A model generated the notes under the pieces. That model had not been told where the DNA came from. It saw nothing but the letters and a program-made list of their open reading frames with translations, and did no database searches. Position numbers and translations under genes: made by a program. From Aphidius gifuensis (Eukaryota > Arthropoda > Insecta > Hymenoptera > Braconidae): 64,000 bases of DNA. The stretch covers positions 16,554,173 through 16,618,172 of the forward strand of contig NC_057793.1 in NCBI RefSeq assembly GCF_014905175.1, given 5' to 3'. Below, piece after piece: positions 1 to 12,200 of the stretch; the stretch's first letter is position 1, and every line of letters begins with the position of its first letter.

Positions 1-470
1 TATAGTGTTTTTTCAACTTTTTTTTTTTAGCGTCGTTTTGGTCTCGTTTCAACGTCGAATCGAGGCTAAAACCCGGTTACGTCGAGACTGAATAGAAAAA
101 TACCTTAAAATTCATGAATTATGTTGTTTTATAAATAATAATTATTTGTTTTTCTATAATTCACAATAAAACTCTATAAAACAATTAAATAATAACATTT
201 TTGAGTTTTTTTCAACTTTTTTTTTTTGAGCCTCGTTTTAGTCTCGTTTCGACGTCGAATTGCGTAACATTCTGACATCGAATAGAGCTCGCTGCCGACG
301 TCGATCCGAGCGTAAGGCTCGGAATTGAGCCTCGATCGATGTCGATTCGAGGCTGAATTTCTACCTGGGAATACTATTCGAATACTTGATTTTTTCATCT
401 CGGGCTCCCGAACTCAAACTAAATATCTACGTCAAATTTCATGTCAATCAGGCCAATAGTTTACGTGATA
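1..470. repeat. Diverged repeat fragments with an internal direct duplication
   Basis: No gene is visible. A T-tract followed by a GTCTCGTTTC-AACGTCGAAT-like stretch occurs near 22-90 and again near 206-270, so the block holds two direct copies of one repeat. The segment around 290-375 is rich in CGATGTCGATTCGAGG-like words and ends in CTACCTGGG. The same wording recurs near 24950-25012, so both look like ends of one dispersed element family. Short ORFs here have no recognisable content. Confidence 0.5.
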
Positions 471-605
471 CCGCGTTTCTACGGCCACGTCTTTTTATTG
501 TGTAGATATACATAATACCATAATAAATAGAGGTTTATAAGTATACATATATAAAAATATAACAATAAAAAAAAGTATATTAATCTCTTTTTGGAATCGT
601 TTGAT

Positions 606-1140
606 ATGAACCCGAAACTTTGTAAAATGACGGAAAAATTGTCTCTATTATCACAAACCTCTGATGAATCTAAAATGGATAATGATCCCAACAAGGTGAA
701 TGTTGATCAAAATAATGGAAACAAAAATGATAATAATAATACTTATTCTTTAACACTTGATTCGAATTGTAATTCAAAAATATTATTGATATAATAGGTA
801 TTCTTGAAAAAACAAAGACCGATCTAACTCCATTACTCGTCAAGGCTTAAGTTTCCCATCCTGATTTAACTGATCAAAAACCCTAAGAAAATCCTGCGAA
901 GAAATCAAGACCATTAAGTATTGAACGTGTACGACAATATCGTCATAGACAACGTTAAAAAAAATTACAGGAAAACCCTTATGCTCTATTAGCTTCAACA
1001 TCTTCACCCGTTTCAAGCACTCAACGTTTACGGCAAATCAGCAATACCGTGCTACACGGTAAAAATTACAGAAAAATTCCAATGCCATATCAGCCCTAAC
1101 ATCTACCATTTTATCAAGTACTAAACGTTCACAGTGATAT
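606..1140 (+). pseudogene. Degenerate ORF remnant, unknown family
   Basis: An ATG at 606 opens 63 codons to a stop at 792-794; the peptide is low complexity and Asn/Asp-rich. Beyond it, readable stretches in other frames (about 900-1010) include an Arg-rich RVRQYRHRQR-like segment followed by KLQENPYALLAS, interrupted by stops. Arg-rich stretches of this kind occur in some insect transposon proteins. The family is not recognised and the reading frame is broken several times, so this is listed as a probable decayed element ORF. Confidence 0.3.
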
Positions 1141-1340
1141 CCTTCTAGACAACGATAATTTATAATAAAAAAATTTATAATAAATAGTTAATAAAATGAA
1201 CAATAATATGAATACCGACCGTAATATAAATTGTCAGAAACAATAGAAAATTCAATAAAAGAAACTTATAGAGTCATAACCGCAATCACTCTAAAAGAAG
1301 TTTCACTTCTCCCGCGCGTACTCGCAACACGCATAACTTT

Positions 1341-3031
1341 CAGGGTTGCCAGACGTCCAGAATTGTCTGGATTCTTCCAGACATTTTAGTGGCTGTCCAG
1401 AATCCAGATTCTGTATTATTTTTTTCCAGATTTTTTAGATTTTTTAGATTTTTCATTTTATTCATTTATATTTTAATCTTTCGCTAAACTTTTACAGATA
1501 CCGATAAAAGATAACAACTAAAAATTACCTACAAATTAATTTGGACCAATCACAATCATATTATTATGGTTTCCATGTTTGTGGCGGGATATTAAATGAG
1601 CAGAAATTTTTTGTCGAAAACCATATTTTATTATTCATATGGTATCTAAAAATTTCAAAGGTTGATTTTGAATTGAAATTTTATAATATATAATATATTC
1701 GGTTGTAATCAGTTAGCCGACAAAACCATGATTGTAATCGATTGTAATCGATTTGTACTTCAATAATGTATTTTAACCTCATGTAATTGTAATTACTATG
1801 TGCCTTAGCCGACAAATTATAAGGAACAGCTGTAAAAATTAATTTATGATTGTATTTTATAGGAAATCATTTGTACATTCCAAATAAATATTTGTAATGT
1901 TTGTCCGAGGTCAACTTTTTTTTTAATTAATTAAATAAACATTTAATATTAATTGCCTAATTAAAGTTGTACGGCGCATGCGCGTAGGTTTTATAGTATC
2001 GATGACAGCTGGATGGCGGCGGATGTTTATTTACAATAAAAATTTTCAACAAAAAAAACAACAAACAGCTTAAAATTTACTCTAACAATATAATGTTTAA
2101 ATTGTTTTAGTAAATTGCTGTTTGTTGTTGAAAATTTTTTATTGTAAATAAACATCCGCCGTCATCTTTTACAGCTGTCATCTCAATTGATACACTATAT
2201 AGAAAAAAAAATCTACGCGCATGCGCCGTACAACTTTTATTAGGCAATTAATATTGAATGTTTATTTAATTAATTAAAAAAAAAAGTTGACCTCGGACAA
2301 ACATTACAAATATATATTTGGAATGTTCAAATGATTTCCTATAAAATACAATCATAAATTAATTTTTACAGCTGTTCCTTATAATTTGTCGGCTAAGTGC
2401 AACATAGAATTTCAATTAATTAATTACAATTAATGAGGGGGGTTACAAATAATTACAAATACATAACATTGAAGTACAAATCGATTACCATCGATTACAA
2501 TCATTAGTTTTATGTCGGCCCGTCAATTGTCGGCTAACTGATTACAAACAATATATTCATTTAAATTTTTAATCTAGGATAGCTATAATATATGTATGAT
2601 TCTTCTTTATTAACCTTATCTACTTTATTATGTGGACTATATCAAGAGGCACGGTAGTGCCTCGCGTCAAGTATGAGAAAAAAAAAAAGTGGGAGAAATA
2701 CCTATATTCAATATTAAGTAGCAATATTAATATTAATGTTAAAAAAAAAAATTAATATATTTTTTTTTACATATTAATAAATGATAAATGGTAAAAATAT
2801 ATATTTCTACCATGCCTATTAGTGCAAAATTTTCTCCTATTAATTTTTTAAAGATATTTATTAATATGTAAAAAAAAAAATATTAATTGCTAATAGGTAT
2901 ATTCCGTGTTTTACGCTATAAAAAATTTGATAAAATGCTAGGGTTTTTAATTTTTTCTAAGCCATCCAGATAAATACAGACTTTTGCTCAGCCCCCTCCA
3001 GACTTCTCTTTTAGACTGTCTGGCAACCCTG
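1341..3031. mobile_element. Non-autonomous hAT-type element with perfect 8-bp target duplication
   Basis: The element opens with CAGGGTTGCCAGAC at 1341 and closes with its reverse complement GTCTGGCAACCCTG at 3018-3031. The flanks are the identical octamer ATAACTTT (1333-1340 and 3032-3039). An 8-bp duplication with CAG...CTG termini is the hAT hallmark. Both ends are rich in CCAGA/TCTGG words. There is no transposase ORF, so it depended on a partner. A second element (1701-2549) is inserted in its middle. Confidence 0.85.
1701..2549. mobile_element. Long foldback element with 9-bp target duplication (Mutator-like)
   Basis: Two arms of roughly 400 bp are inverted copies of each other. They start at GGTTGTAATCAGTTAGCCGA and end at the matching GGCTAACTGATTACAAAC. 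The centre, near 2050-2130, contains oppositely oriented copies of an AACAGC/TTTGTTGTTGAAAATTTT segment. The flanks are AATATATTC on both sides (1692-1700 and 2550-2558). A 9-bp duplication plus long inverted arms fits a non-autonomous Mutator-like (MULE) element. No ORF. It sits inside the hAT element and is therefore the younger insertion. Confidence 0.75.
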
Positions 3032-3256
3032 ATAACTTTTTTTTTTTTTCTTTGTTCCCCTTCAAACCCTACAACTTTTACTTGAACATTTTACAATTTA
3101 AGCTATATTTTTCGAAAAAAATCAATTGATAAATTAAAATGGGACAGTCTGGATATATGTCGTCGTATATATTAATATACAAGTATTTGATTTATATTTA
3201 TTGGTTATGCTTGCGTTTGTTAGGCGAAGTAAAGTTCATATTGTACATATATATTA

Positions 3257-3996
3257 GACCTGTCCAAAAAAAAAGAATTTTTTTTTTTGTACCCTCCTGA
3301 GGTCTAAATTTGTTCTTGACACAAATCACGAAAAAATTTTTTTAGGTTTTGAGCCTTCTCATCGTTTTATTTTCCTTATTTGGATGCATCGACGGACTAA
3401 AACTAGAAAGTTGATATTAGTCTCATTTTGTAGCTTATGAAAATACCTTCAAATTGTCACTGTACATTTTTTTTGTACTGTTTTTTTTTTTCGTTTCAAA
3501 AAAAGCTTGAAAATCATGATTTGCAATTTAACTGCTAAACATATTTTATTTAACATAAAAATTTTTTTCTTTATCAAGCTCACTAATTTTATATTTTCGA
3601 ATAATAATACTTACCCTACTAATAATAATAATAAAATACGTTTACAAGTTAAATTGCATATACCTATAAAGTCATGATTTTTGAGGTTTTCTTGAAACAA
3701 AACTATTAACAGTACAAAAAAAATGTACAGTGACAATTTAAAGGTATTTTCATGAGCTAAAAAATGAGACTAATATCAACTCTCTAGGATTAAAACTGAC
3801 TGAGTTATGCAAAGTCAAAGATATACAGCCATACGCGGGCGTGTTAATCAAATGGGAAATACAAAAACCCGATGAGCAGGCTCAAAAAAAATCATAAAAA
3901 AAAAATTTCTTTATTTTTTTTTTTGTGTCATCAAAAAGAACAAATTTAGACCTCAGGAGGGTACAAAAAAAAAAATTCTTTTTTTTTGGACAGGTC
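3257..3996. mobile_element. TA-flanked foldback element, GACCTGTCC family
   Basis: Arms of about 300 bp face each other, beginning GACCTGTCC (3257) and ending GGACAGGTC (3996), each next to a TA dinucleotide (3255-3256, 3997-3998). Both arms include CCTCAGGAGGGTAC-type and TGTACAGTGACAATTT-type words in opposite orientation. TA flanks suggest Tc1/mariner-style insertion, but no transposase is present. The ends resemble those of the 6852-7884 foldback. Confidence 0.7.
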
Positions 3997-3998
3997 TA

Positions 3999-4584
3999 AT
4001 ATATATATATACATGCATATGCAAGTATTTTTCATTTACAAGATTGATATACCTACACGGAGAGAAATCCGCAGCAAACAATGCTGTAGAGTATCAAACA
4101 AACTTTACTGTAGTCTCCTGGAAATTTAGAAGTTGCGTAGGGAGGCCACCAGGATCGACTAGAATTTCCTACTACACTACAGTAATTTCAATCAAAACAA
4201 AAAAAAAAAAACATTTGTGAGTCATCTAGACTCGAGGGTTTATCATTTGTAAACATCTTCGGCGTGTTGTTGTAATTTTAATTTTTTTCATTCATTTATG
4301 AAAATATTGTTCGTTTTTATTTTATTTTTTTCTATGTTTTCATACAATTATTGTTGTTCAGTAATTTTCAATAATCAATGATTTCAAAATTTTGGTATAT
4401 CGATTTTTTTTCCTAATTTTATATTAACGATTGATAAAACTCATCAAGTAGAAAAAAAAGTTCAAAAAAAAATTTTTTAATATATTCCGAATATTTTTTG
4501 AGTTATCGATATTTTTCTTGTATTTGATAATATAATAGAGCTAAGGAAAAGATGTAGCTAAGTAAAATATTTTGACTGGTAAAA
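3999..4584. other. No gene seen; one dispersed-repeat end
   Basis: AT-rich sequence without a convincing ORF. A stretch near 4212-4275, containing AACATCTTCGGCGTGTTG, has a clear reverse-complement relative near 47947-48003. It is therefore the end of a dispersed element whose other copy lies near 48 kb. Confidence 0.5.
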
Positions 4585-4704
4585 ATATTTAGGTATTGTT
4601 TGTTCGGCTATAATTGAGACTAAGTATAAAATATAGCTGAGGGAAAATTTAGCTAATGAAAAGATGTAGCTGAGGGAAAAATTAAGCTCGTAAAGTTATG
4701 TAGA
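4585..4704. repeat. AGCTAAGG-type array, left part, split by the CACTA insertion
   Basis: Repeating words of the form TAGCTGAGGGAAAA and GGCTATAATTGAGACTAAG. The array continues on the far side of the 11.6-kb CACTA-like element at 16280-16512. A related uninterrupted copy lies near 46690-46820. Confidence 0.65.
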
Positions 4705-4795
4705 CCCGGGTGGAAAAATATATATCCTGTTTTCTAGCCTAGATATATCTTGATTAAGATATATCTTCAATAGATCATTTATATATCTTCATATA

Positions 4796-6700
4796 CACGG
4801 TGTTTCGTAAATGGCGCACACAGTGTATACGGTGAGATAGAACATAAAATTTTAAACCGAAAATGTTTTTAGAGCTAAGCTCTAGGACTCTTCGTTTTCA
4901 AGTTATTAATTTTTCAAGTCCTCTAATCAGAACACAGCGTTGGGCATTATTATTATTATGTGTGTCAAAAAAACACGTGTTTAATTAGTGTGAGTGAAGA
5001 TATTGACGATGAACAAATAGTATGTTATTTGTTATTTAATGAACAATGTCGACGGTAGATGTAGCTACGGAATATTTATGATACCGCATACGTCTGTCAT
5101 AATTATTTAGGTTAATAAATATTATTGTGCAGATATTTTATTGTATCTACCCTGGTATAGAAATGCTCTGTCGAATTGACGTCGGGCCTGACTTGATATC
5201 GAGATAACATGTATAAGCAGAGGGAAAAATTTTTAGGTTAAACACGTTATCTCGATATTAGGTCGATTTCACCGATAAATTTCTATCAAGGCAAGGGCTC
5301 CATTAATACTGCATACAAAACCAACTTGTATGCAGTATTAATTGAGACGCATCTGATGCTTAGTGACCAATAATATACGTCAACTTAGTATCGTATGCGG
5401 TAAGTATGAGTATTAAACCTGAAAAACGATCACTGTATGCAGAATATATACTACAAATATAAGTTTAGTAAGAGTTGATATCGTATGTGGTAGGTATTGA
5501 ACCTTACCGTACGTTTGCGGAATGAAGCCATATTACTTTTAGATTGACACTCGACGTAAATACACCGCATGCGGCTATTGTTTAATTTCTGAAACTAATG
5601 ACATGAATACCGCATACAATGTCGATTCGCATGCGGTATCAATTCAAACTCATATGCCGCATGCAATGTCAATATAATAATCATTGATCTATGTATACCG
5701 CATACGGTTATGAATATCTAAAATTTATGAATACCGTATGCGGTTTTATTAAAAAACAATGCATCTTTTTTTAAGGTTCAATACCTACCGCATACGATAT
5801 CAACTCTTACTAAACTTATATTTATAGTGAATATTCCACATGCAGCGGTAGGTATTGAACCTTAAAAAAAGATGCATTGTTTTTTAATAAAATTGCATAC
5901 GATATTCATAAATTTTAGGAATTCAATTATAACCGTATGCGGTATACATAGATCAATGATTATTATTGACATTGCATGCGGCATATGAGTTTGAATTGAT
6001 ACCGCATGCGAATCGACATTGTATGCGGTATTCATGTCATTATTTTCAGAAATTAAACAATAGCCGTATGCGGTGTATTTACGTCGAGTGTCAATCTAAA
6101 AGTAATATGGCTTCATACCGCATACGTACGGTAAGGTTCAATACCTACCGCATACGATATCAAGTCTTACTAAACTTATATTTATAGTATATATTCCGCA
6201 TGCAGAGATCATCGTTTCTCAGGTTTATTACTCATACATACCGCATACGATACTAAGTTGACGTATATTATTATTCACTAAGCACCAGATGCGTTTCAAT
6301 TAAAACCATCTACAAGTTGGTTTCGTATGCGGTATCAATGAAGCCCTTAAATACAATAAAATATCTGCACAATAACATTTATTAACCTAAATAATTATGA
6401 CAGACGTATGCGGTATCATAAATATTCCGTAGCTACATCTACCGTCGACATTGTTCATTAAATAACAAATAACATACTATTTGTTCATCGTCAATATCTT
6501 CACTCACATTAATTAAACACGTGTTTTTTTGACACACATAATAATAATAATGCCCAAGGCTGTGTTCTGATTGGAGGACTTGAAAAATTAATAACTTGAA
6601 AACGAAGAGTCCTAGAGCTTAGCTCTAAAACATTTTCGGTTTAAAATTTTATGCTCTATCTCACCGTATACACTGTGTGCGCCATTTACGAAACACCGTG
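4796..6700. mobile_element. Large foldback element packed with ACCGCATACG motifs
   Basis: Outer arms start CACGGTGTTTCGTAAATGG (4796) and end with the inverse (6700), flanked by TA (4794-4795, 6701-6702). The arms extend almost to the centre at about 5820. Within both arms the decamer ATACCGCATA or its complement TATGCGGTAT, and close variants, occurs several dozen times, often as CGTATGCGGTAT next to short spacers. No ORF. Any RNA from it would form a very long hairpin. TA flanks suggest Tc1/mariner-type mobilisation, but that is inference. Confidence 0.7.
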
Positions 6701-6851
6701 TATATAGAATATATTTAGAATATATCTGCTGGATATAAAAACATAGCTTGGAGATAGATGTATGTGACTTATATACTAGATATATCCTCGACATATATCC
6801 GTTGGATACATAAGTTGGCTATATCCCATATATTTTTTAATATATATATTA

Positions 6852-7884
6852 GACCGTTTCAAAAAAAAAAAAAAAAATTTTTTTTTCTCTCCCACCCCCT
6901 AAAATCTTAGTATTCAACAAGACAAACAATCTACTATTTTCAATTTTTTTTTTTTTTTTTTTTTTAATGTCGCTCATCGACTTTGAATATTTTCCATTTA
7001 AAATACATGTAAGCAAAGTGTTCATTTTATACTTTTGTTCATAACTTTATCAATTTTTAAGCTAGAGACTTGGAAATACGACCATTCGAAAGCTTAAAAA
7101 AAAAGCTTTGAAATACATATTGGAAAAAAAATTTTTAATCATCTGTTTCGCGGCTAGAAAACTACGTAAACGTTTATTTCTAAACAAACGATAATTTATT
7201 TATTCGAAGACCTCTGGGCATTCATATAAAATTAAAAATTCGGCATATAAGATATAGTGTCTAAAGCTTTTTTAAGCTTTTTAAATAATCATCTTGAATT
7301 GAAATATATTGATTATTTCGAAAGTTATGATTTTTTGAAACACCTAACCGAAAACAGCATTCATTCGTTTATAAAAAAATTGCACAAATAACATTGTTTT
7401 TTTTTCAGTGTTTCAAAAAATCATAACTTTTATAATAATCAATAAATTTCAATTCAAGATGATTATTTAAAAAGCTTAATCAAAAAGCTTTAGACACTAT
7501 ATTTTATATGCCCAATTTTTAATTTTATATGAATGCGAAGATCTCGAATAAATTTTATCGTTTTATAAACGTTTATAAAGTTCTCTAGCCACGAAACAGT
7601 TAATCAAAAATTTTTTTTCAATATGTATTTCAAAGCTTTTATTTTGAACTTTCGAATGGTCGTATTACCAAGTCTCTAGCTCAAAAATTAATAAAGTTAT
7701 AAACAAAAGTATAAAATGAACATTCTGCTTACATGTATTTTAAATGGAAAATATTCAAAGTCGATGAGCGACATTGAAAGAAAAAAAAAAAAAAAAAAAA
7801 AGAGTAATAGTCTTTGTGTTAAATACTAATATTTTAGGGGGTGGGAGAGAAAAAAAAAGAATTTTTTTTTTTTTTGAAACGGTC
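6852..7884. mobile_element. TA-flanked foldback element, GACCGTTTC family
   Basis: Arms of about 500 bp start GACCGTTTC after TA (6850-6851) and end GAAACGGTC before TA (7885-7886). Matching words in opposite orientation include GTCGCTCATCGACTTTGAA (6967 region) and TTCAAAGTCGATGAGCGAC (7754 region). No ORF. A partial copy of one arm reappears at about 16790-16950. Confidence 0.75.
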
Positions 7885-7940
7885 TAATATATATTGTAAG
7901 CTTGGGCTTTTTTATATTTTTATTTTCTTTTATCGTTTAA

Positions 7941-8432
7941 GGGATTTGGACGATTTTTTTCGGAATATGAGAAAGAAATGAAATTTATACAGTAGATTTT
8001 TTAAATACTAATACATTTTATGTGATTTTTTGGTAATTGTTTGGAAGCTCGTTTTTTTTTTATTAATTTTTAAAGTTGACAACTTTTAACATTGGCTCTT
8101 ATGGAGAATGCGATTTTCGTCAAAAAAAAATCCATTAAAATACCAATATCTCCAATCGACAATATGACATCATGAAAAAAAAACTATCGGGTTATAAAAT
8201 GAGACAAAAGAAAACGTATAGAAAAAAAAAAAAAGAGGTTTGGAGCATGGTTTTTTTACAATTAATAATTAAAGTATGAAAAAATGGATTTTTATGAGGA
8301 ATTATTGAAAAATCACTAGAGACCTCTTGCGGATGACTTTTAGAAACACAATATTTCTATGAGTGCGAAAAAGACAAAAAAAAGAGAAAAAATGTTGTCT
8401 CTCTCTTCGTTTCAAAAAATCGTCCAAATCCC
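7941..8432. mobile_element. piggyBac-like MITE with TTAA target sites
   Basis: Ends GGGATTTGGACGATTTTTT (7941) and AAAAAATCGTCCAAATCCC (8432) are inverted copies, each bordered by TTAA (7937-7940 and 8433-8436). TTAA duplication with G/C-triplet termini is the piggyBac signature. At 492 bp it carries no transposase. Confidence 0.7.
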
Positions 8433-8436
8433 TTAA

Positions 8437-9299
8437 ATATAAAAGCGACCAATCTTACTAGTTTAAATTTATCAAATGGATATGCAATGAAATTTACTTT
8501 AAAATATGAATATTAATCATTTAAATTTACCCTGAAATTGAGTGGATGTAAAATAACAATCAAACAGAATTTTTATATTTTAATATACGAAAATTAGTTG
8601 TATTTATTCAAAGTATTATGCCCTAATCATTCATACAAAACACACGCATACTCATACCAATATAACCTGACTGGTGATTGAAGTTCTTGATGTTAAATTG
8701 ATGATGCTGACGATGATTCGTTGGCCTTGGAATGCTTGGTTGATCAGACCAAGTAAATGTCCAAATATTTGATGTTGTGTAATTACCAGCAATGAATATT
8801 ATTGATGTTGAATAATTGCCAGCAATGATAATTGTTGATGTTGAATTGATTTTATTTCTTCAACGCTGATGCAACAAGTTTTATTTTTGAGTAATGGCGG
8901 CGTGATTTATGGAAGGACGCCGTCCTGATTCACGTCGTCGTTTACCAAGTTTTGATTTATTGCTCAGCTTGTTTAATTGACAATTTTTGTTGTGTACACA
9001 ATATATTTTATTTAATTAATGACAATTTGATATTGATTGTTGTTTTACAACAATCAATTAGTTGAAAAATCAGTTTAATATTTTAGATTCACAATTCAGT
9101 ACTTGGATTTATTTGAGTTGGCTTGGCCAACTTAATATTTGCCAGCGTCTTGCTTGCCAGCCAAGACACAAGTGTACGGAGCACACGTTCTCCATAGCCA
9201 AAACTCCACTCTCTCTCTCTCTCTTCTCCGTCTCTCTCTCATCAATTCTCACACTCACGCATCATACCAGGTGGCGCACCATCGAGCATTACTATCTCG
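8437..9299. other. Non-coding interior of the CACTA-like element
   Basis: No convincing gene. Around 8760-8850 the phrase ATTGATGTTGAAT-CCAGCAATGA is repeated twice. A CT microsatellite lies at about 9211-9240. A short stem, TTGATTGTTG/CAACAATCAA, lies at about 9035-9057. This is probably sequence downstream of the minus-strand transposase. Confidence 0.4.
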
Positions 9300-12200
9300 C
9301 TACAATATTGTAGAAATTATATATGTTTGTGAAAAATATTGTACTGGAATATTTGGTTCGACATCTAGATTTGATCGTTGACATGCTAAAAAATCATTGG
9401 GTTTCAATTTTTGTATAACTGGCTGCCCTGTGAGTTTAACTTCACCTAGATCTAAGCTAGCTTTTGGTTTTTGTTTTATTTTCAACATATCAGCAAGACA
9501 AGCATTTATTTCATGAGTCAAGTTTTCCTGACATTCAAGTTTCATGTTTTCAATTGCATATTTCAACCGGAAACCATCACATATTTGTTTAGCTACACCA
9601 TTGGAGCTTTTTACACTTTTTTTTATTTGCTGATTGAAATTTTCGAATATAAAAGCACTATGGGCCCATAAAGGACCAAGATCACGAACGCTTTGAGCCA
9701 AATGAGTGAGAAGATGAACATTGTACGACACTTGTTCTTTTCCATATGAACGTTCAACACCACGAACAAAATCGAGCAAACATTTTTCACTATAATCAAT
9801 CTCATTTTTCTGAATTGATTCTTTCAACAGTATCGATACTCCATCAACTAGTAAGCTCCAGTGTCTGACAAATTTATTAGGAAAAATATCTTTCATTGTC
9901 ACTAAACTATAATTGAGTAACCACAATGCAAGTTCATGAGCTTTTAGTTTTTTAGCATCATAAATTTGTTCAGGGACTCTAGTCTCATCTAATGTTGGTT
10001 GGTATGATTTAACAATATCATCAATTGTTGTTATAAATTGTTTAAAACATCCTTTGGTATGCCTCTGAGATTTGAACCATATTTTTGAGAACTAAAATAA
10101 AAATTGAATGGATAAATCTTAATTAAAATTGTTTATTTTACATATTTTGCGTAATGGAGAGAAAATAAAAATGTTTTTTAAAAAAATAAATCAATAAAGA
10201 AATATTCAATAATAAAATATTATAATAATTTATATGTATATATATAAATAATATATTAATTTGAGAATATACAAATAAATAAATTTATATTTTTATAAAA
10301 ATTTATGACTCAATTTAAATGTATATTTAATACAATTGTATTCATAAATTTATATTTATTTATGGATGTATTTAAACTGAATTTGCGTTTATTCAAACTC
10401 GTTAATAAAATTATTATAAAATATTATATAATTTTGATAATTTTAAAATTATATTAAAATGTTTATATCAACAAACCTGGCGACAAATTCCCAGTAGTAC
10501 TGCGTGCATCCAGTCTGGTGGCATTCCGTTGATCATGTTAAATTCTGGTACATCAAGCAGAGCAGATCTACCTTTCACACCGAACATCATACTATCAACG
10601 TGTTGAAAAAGATGATCGTGAGATCGTAGTCCCTTTCCATGTGGATATCCTCTTGAATTTAAAGGGTGAATATGTATCGTCCCCCTGCCTTTTTTCGCTC
10701 TCTGACCAAAATGTAAACAAAGACCACAGCCCCAATATCCATTAAACTGGGTAGTTCCGATGTTGATTTATACGAAATCAATTTTGCCAAAGAAATTAAC
10801 ATGTAGGGCAACCTCTTTTTCTCAGCCAATTCTTTTCCCATAGCTTTTTATTGATTTAAAAAAAAAAAATGGTCATAGGAAAAGAGGTAGCTAAGGAAAG
10901 GAAGTTGTCACATGTTGATTCATACGAAATTAATTGTGCCAAAGAAATTAACATGTAAGGCAACCTCTTTTCCTCAGCCAATACTTTTTCCATAGCTTTT
11001 TATTAATTCAAAAAAATGAATGGTCATAGGAAAAAAGGTAGCTAAGGAAAGGATGTTGTCATATGTTAATTTATACGAAATTAATTTTGCCAAAGAAATT
11101 AACATGTAGGGCAACCTCTTTTCCTCAGCCAATTCTTTACCCATAGCTTTTTATTGATTTAAAAAAAAAAAATGGTCATAGGAAAAGAGGTAGCTAAGGA
11201 AAGGAAGTTGTCACATGTTGATTCATACGAAATTAATTGTGCCAAAGAAATTATCATGTAGGCAACCTCTTTTCGTTAGCTAATACTTTTCCCATAGCTT
11301 TTTATTAATTTAAAAAAATAAATGGTCATAGGAAAAATGGTAGCTTAGGAAAGGATGTTGTCATATGTTAATTTATACGAAATTAATTTTGCCAAAGAAA
11401 TTAACATGTAGGGCAACCTCTTTTCCTCAGCCAATACTTTTCCCATAGCTTTTAATCTATTTAAAAATATGAATGGTCATAGGAAAAAGGGTAACTGAGG
11501 AAAGGATGTTGTCACATGTTGATTTATACGAAATTAATTTTGCCAAAGAAATTAACATGTAGGCAACCTCTTTTCCTTAGCTCATACTTTTCCCATAGCT
11601 TTTAATCTATTTAAAAATATGAATGGTCATAGGAAAAAGGGTAGCTGAGGAAAGGATGTTGTCATATGTTAATTTATACGAAATTAATTTTGCCAAAGAA
11701 ATTAACATGTAGGGCAACCTCTTTTCCTCAGCTAATTCTTTTCCCATAGCTTTTTATTGATTTAAAAAAAAAAAATGGTCATAGAAAAAGAGGTAGCTAA
11801 GGAAAGGATGTTGTCACATGTTAATTGATACGAAATTAATTTTGCCAAAGAAATTAACATGTAGGCAACCTCTTTTCCTTAGCTAATACTTTTCTCATAG
11901 CTTTTTATTGATTTAAAAAAATAAATGGTCATAGGAAAAGAGGTAGCTAAGGAAAGGATGTTGTCATATGTTAATTTATACGAAATTAATTTTGCCAAAG
12001 AAATTAACATGTAGGGCAACCTCTTTTCCTCAGCCAATTCTTTACCCATAGCTTTTTATTGATTTAAAAAAAAAAAATGGTCATAGGAAAAGAGGTAGCT
12101 AAGGATAGGAAGTTGTCACATGTTAATTGATACGAAATTAATTGTGCCATAGAAATTATCATGTAGGCAACCTCTTTTCCTTAGCTCATACTTTTCCCAT

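Noticed and set aside
5966..6794. Short ORFs within the ACCGCATACG foldback
   Set aside because: Created by the reiterated motif; no coding signature.
10659..10841. 60-codon minus-strand ORF as a distinct gene
   Set aside because: It overlaps a transposase exon in a different frame; the conserved CGLCLHFGQR reading frame is the real one.
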